From: Citrus sinensis
Taxonomy: Eukaryota; Streptophyta; Magnoliopsida; Sapindales; Rutaceae
DNA: 64,000 bases
Direction: 5' to 3'
NCBI RefSeq assembly: GCF_022201045.2
Contig: NC_068558.1
Coordinates: forward strand, 496,001 to 560,000
Every line of letters starts with the position of its first letter. The first letter of the stretch is position 1. Below the pieces are notes generated by a model that made no database searches, was not told the origin of the DNA, and saw only the letters and a program-made list of their open reading frames with translations. The position numbers were made by a program, and so were the translations under genes. Of the stretch, positions 59,804 through 64,000 are shown piece after piece.

Positions 59804-62416
59804 CTAGTTGAAAACTGGGCAGCCTTCAACAGCAATTCCGCGGGCCGTGGGACAAGTAGCATAAGGACACCCATCAAGATCATTGCCCCACCAATCAAGA
59901 GTTATATCTTCCAACCCCAAACACAAATAAAGCAGCACACCCATAAAGGCAAGCCCAGCATCGAGTGCCCCGGAAAGCACGTAGTTATAACGCTGCCACA
60001 AATCAGGTCTATATCTGTACACAACAAAGCCTGAAAGGAACCCCGCAACAATCCACGTAGTGTAATTCACTGCAGTTGCCGGTGGCATCATTGCCGTGGC
60101 TCCAATTAAGACAGGCATGTTGATGAGTCTGATCCATTCTTGGTTTGGAAAAGCCTTGGACCCCAACCATACAAGTAATGGAGCTATTGCTCCTGCTAAG
60201 AAGAACCAGTTGATGGCCTCATAAGTTCCCAGATCTCCAAATGTTCTGCGTGGTCCGATCAGTCCCCAGATTACTGATGCATCATAAAAGACCTTATCAC
60301 TTGGGCAAGTCCACACACTGTTGGCAGCTTTTGTGTCGCATATGTCGGTTATGCTTTCCATTAGCCACCATGCAGTGCCCAAGTACACAAAACAGGCTAT
60401 CACAGTTCCCACAATCTAAATACAAATTTATTAATTTTCAAGATAAGTTAATTAGAGATCGATTAGCATGACGTACAACAGTAAGTACATATGATTGTGA
60501 GAATATATAAGAAATCAAAATAATAATAATAATAATAATAATAACAATAATAAAAATAAATGGAGTCTACATACGAATATATATTATTCCTATTTATAAA
60601 TTAAAGTTACCTGTGCCATGAACATTGTTCTAGGAGGAATTTTCATATAGTGGCCAAGCTTGAAGTCTTGCAGGAAAGTGACAGCCTGTGTCATACTTAT
60701 GTACCCATAAACCTTGAAGCACATGTTAGCAACTGGGTATCCCGGGTAAACATACCCAATTATGTACTCAGTGATAATGTTCAAGCCTGGTGTCTGTAGT
60801 AGATATTGTTAAGAGCCAAGAGATCATGATCATCATGTTCACATATGGATCAGTTAAAAAGTTTGAATCTGGAATAAAAACTTTAAAGAACCTGGTTTGT
60901 GATGGCAGTGATGATTCCAATGGGAAGAGTGAATGTGATAGCAATAGCACACGCTAGTAAAACACCCCACCATGGCAACTGCAGCTGATCGTTGTAATAC
61001 TCGCAAGCAAAGACGGTTGCTGCTATGTTTATCAAAAGAATGATCACAAACCATGACTCGGGGACTCGCTTGTACTTCCTCATAAGTTTAGTATGTATGT
61101 CCATTCCTTTTTCTTGAAAGCTTGCTCTGCTTTGCTCCCATATTTCCCTGGATTTATTTCACAGCCAGCTGATCATGATTAATTATGAGCTAGATGTAAT
61201 TTTATTTTATTAACGATCAACAAAATGAAGAAATGCATACCTTCCATGGAACAGTGCAACATGTACAATTGTAGCAGTAAGTGCAGCAAAACCAAGACCA
61301 TAAGTCGTGGCAAAAAAAATGCTCAAGTAAAGAGGCCCTTCCCGCTGGTAGGCCGCAATGTCAATGTGGAAACTAGAGTCAATGATGGCTGTGATGTTGT
61401 ATTCTCGACCAGTTGTTGTGAAAAGCTGGTCGGAAAATATCGGAAACGTTTTCGCGTTGTAGATATTGAGCCAATAGCATAATGGAGTCAAAACGTACAT
61501 GACAAGAACAAATCCTGCAGCAACATTGGCTGTTGCAAACCAAGGGCTCGCTAGCGGGCTTCCCAGGTAAGACGAGATTGTGGACCAATCGATCCCAACT
61601 GCGGCAACTCCAAGCCCATAAAGCCCTGAACCGACCTGTTGGGCCACCACGGACTTCGGAAATATCCAGCATATCCAAGACAGTGACGTCAGCATTTCCA
61701 AGAGGTACCCTGGGAACACATAGTAAGCAAAGCTGCATACGAAGCCCATCATGAAGAATTGAGTGCGCGTCACACCACCACTGGCTCGTTTCTCTCTCTC
61801 GTGCAGAGCTCTGTAATCCAGCTTCCCAAAATAGGAGCCGACCGACGCCAGCGAAACACATTGTTAGAAGCGCAATTTTTGGCCAAGCTTAGGCCGATAC
61901 CCCATAGGGCAGACAGAATCTTGAAAGATTCTACTTAACAGTCAATTTTGTGTGTGTGTGTGTATGTGTGTTTTTCTTTTTTGGTAAAAAAAAGGTCAAA
62001 TTTTTTTTTTTTTAGTAACTGCGTAGCTGACAGTGATGGTGCAACGACCAGATTATTATTATTATTTTTATAGAATTTATTATGGCATTGTACAATATGC
62101 GTTAAATAATAGTTAAATATACTTTCAAAATAAGTAGACATTTTAATATTTTGGTAATAGACACACATATACCCTTTATTTTAATAATATTCTTCATTCA
62201 TTAAGGACATAAATATATCATTAGACTATATTTTTTGAAAACTGTTACCCACAAGAAACTATGAAAGAACCACACACATACAACTAATATCGATAACAAT
62301 GATTAAAGTTTAAAGAAGTCCATGCCAATTTAAAAAATTTTAGGAGTCTTACTTTTTCTTTTTCTTTTTTTTTAATACATTAAAAAAGCAACTTTAGCAT
62401 CTTAATAGCTATTATT

Positions 62417-62459
<43 letters not shown>

Positions 62460-63506
62460 CCTAATGAAGGGTTCATTAAGTAATATGTAAAAAGACACAA
62501 TGCAATACACTACCGGAGTTGCTAAATATTAAAGAAAACATTACCTAAATAGAGAAACTTGAACAAGATTTGCTGGCCACCACATGGCTGCTGGTTCCAC
62601 CAGATACCTCCTAAATATCCCAGCCCAACCAAACCCCAGCACCTACCATTCAAAGTTCAAATTACTCTATTAAACCTTACATTCGAAAGAACACCCTTTG
62701 AAATAATTAAAAAAGGGAAAAGGAAAAGAAATGTAAGTATTAATTAACCTATCTAAACAGAAGTGACCCCTGACCTGTGTGGTGAAGACAACAAGGAGGG
62801 AAACAAAGAAGGTGAAGTGCTGCTTGTAAAAGACCTTAACAACAGTAACAATATGAATGGCATAAACACTGCCAGCCCCAGAATTAGCAAAGATGGTGAT
62901 AAGAACATGTTCTTTAACGTTGAAGGGTCCAGGATTAAGGGTAAATTCCAGAGGAGTGGATTTAAAGAAGACGCGGTCAGTGAGTTTAGCAGCCATCAAC
63001 TGACCAAGAGGCACCACAGCTATTTGAGCAGAAATGGCAGTGATTGATAAGGGCTCCGTGCGGTACCAGAAGAACTGGTTTAGAAATGACAAGAGAACGC
63101 ATGAGAGCGTGCCCAAGACCCACATCCGAAATGTGAGCACTGGCAAACAAGTGTCGTCCTCCGTTGATACTGTTAGGGCCACTTGCTTTACTGGTGAGTT
63201 CTCTTCTTCTTCCACCACCGCTTCAGTAATCTCTGATTGAGATTCTGACGATGATGATGATGCCATGCTACTATATTCTTCTCCTTCATTGTCCCCGCCA
63301 TCATCCCTGGATACTGCGCCACACATACACTATTAATTACTACGTACATCCATCGTCAATTAATTAAAAGAAGAGAAGAGGGTTACTTGTCACATACATA
63401 TAGAGATGAAATAGCTAGCTAGAATTAAACAGAATCATATTTCAATATTAGTTAGTTGATCACACTTACTTAGAGGGGTTCTAATTTCATGGGCAGATTC
63501 TTCCAT
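59804..63506 (-). CDS. OPT7: Oligopeptide transporter, OPT clade (OPT7-like)
   Basis: Proton-coupled plasma-membrane transporter of the OPT family, PT clade; substrates in plants include small peptides, glutathione and metal chelates. Exons on the minus strand: 63506-63470, 63311-62775, 62642-62545, 61810-61242, 61147-60892, 60793-60611 and 60415-59804, 2292 nt or 763 residues, the expected length. Both family signatures are intact: [10 protein letters not shown] (exon 2) and KIPPRTMF (exon 6). Other landmarks: [99 protein letters not shown] and [20 protein letters not shown]. The 13-residue first exon [12 protein letters not shown] is followed by an intron of about 160 nt. The OPT7 symbol rests mainly on its position beside MTA, as recalled for At4g10770; other OPT members are possible. 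Confidence 0.92.
60521..60552. repeat. (ATA)n microsatellite in OPT intron 6
   Basis: A TAA/ATA trinucleotide run, interrupted once near its right end. Confidence 0.9.
62420..62454. repeat. (TA)n microsatellite in OPT intron 3
   Basis: An uninterrupted TA run of about 35 bp. Introns 2-4 of this gene are also T- and A-rich. Confidence 0.95.
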
Positions 63507-64000
63507 GGCTTACTTTCTATTTTTTGTGTTTTTTTTTTTTCCTTCCAGGGGATGTATTTTAATTGCAGGCGTTGGATGTAATTTCTTAATACTGTTTGAA
63601 TCTTCTGCTTTGCATTAGGAATAAAAATTGAATCGCAATATTAATGCGCATGAGACACAGAGACGGTGTCTATTTAATATTTATGTCCCACTTTTTCTGA
63701 CGGACATGGACGTAACGAAAGCAAAGCAAAGATATTTTAATTTTGCAGTAATGAATTTTGTTTTTGGACGGAATCTCCAACCGAATTTGCGTATAGAACA
63801 AAGCTTTTGTTGATGCATGATTGTCGATTGCAAAGGCTCAAGCCCAACGTGAATCATGAAACTACAAGCAATGGCTAATGGTCTGTGCTAAGGGCCATGC
63901 AAAGATGAAATTGAATGATTCATCAAGAAGAGTTCATTCATTTGGGCCCATACCCAATTGAGAGTTGCTTTTGTAGGCCTGCCACGAGTCTACAACCACA
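63507..64000 (-). promoter_or_regulatory. OPT upstream region to window end
   Basis: Probable promoter and 5' UTR of the OPT gene on the minus strand. A long A-run (minus strand) lies about 25 nt upstream of the ATG. No TATA box convinced me. No other gene is seen up to the edge. Confidence 0.35.

Overview
The window is plant nuclear DNA. Genes carry many short exons with canonical GT...AG introns, intergenic DNA is AT-rich, and every recognisable gene has a land-plant homologue (YSL and OPT transporters, a phytocyanin, HLB1, mRNA adenosine methylase MTA, two apparent plastid proteins). It looks like a eudicot, probably a woody rosid such as Citrus or a relative; the species guess is weak and rests on general impression. 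I assembled exons by eye. For the multi-exon models the coding lengths summed to whole codons, which supports most junctions.

Layout, left to right: (1) the 3' part of a TBC/Rab-GAP gene (+), cut by the left edge, with a hAT-type MITE in an intron; (2) HLB1 (+), a TPR protein of the trans-Golgi/actin system, with a six-copy tandem repeat and a tRNA-like SINE in one intron; (3) a Yellow-Stripe-Like metal-nicotianamine transporter (-); (4) about 4 kb of AT-rich intergenic DNA, then a 5'-truncated, otherwise nearly whole L1-type LINE (+); (5) an At1g01500-like gene (+); (6) a 3 kb gap holding an array of three hairpin (MITE-like) units; (7) a 21-exon STE20/GCK-type kinase (+); (8) a fossil LTR retroelement; (9) two probable plastid membrane proteins, convergent (+ then -); (10) a second hAT-type element; (11) MYG1 (+); (12) an intronless organellar HpcH/HpaI-type aldolase (+); (13) an MFS transporter of the molybdate-anion transporter family (+); (14) an early nodulin-like phytocyanin (+); (15) MTA (-); (16) a repeat-rich gap with a SINE-like head, tandem repeats, a gag-like fossil and an orphan PP2C 3' exon; (17) an OPT-clade oligopeptide transporter (-).

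The genes are independently transcribed housekeeping and transport genes, not a cluster acting in one pathway. The best higher-order signal is conserved gene order. From memory, TBC-HLB1-MYG1 matches Arabidopsis At5g41940-At5g41970, and kinase-aldolase-MTA-OPT7 matches At4g10730-At4g10770. Here the two sets lie on one segment, which suggests that the ancestral order is kept here and was split in Arabidopsis.

I found no convincing undescribed multi-gene system. The most unusual structures are the intronic tandem array that duplicates the HLB1 intron's own 5' splice-site region, the tandem hairpin array near 26.5-27.0 kb, and the orphan PP2C exon next to a retroelement fossil.
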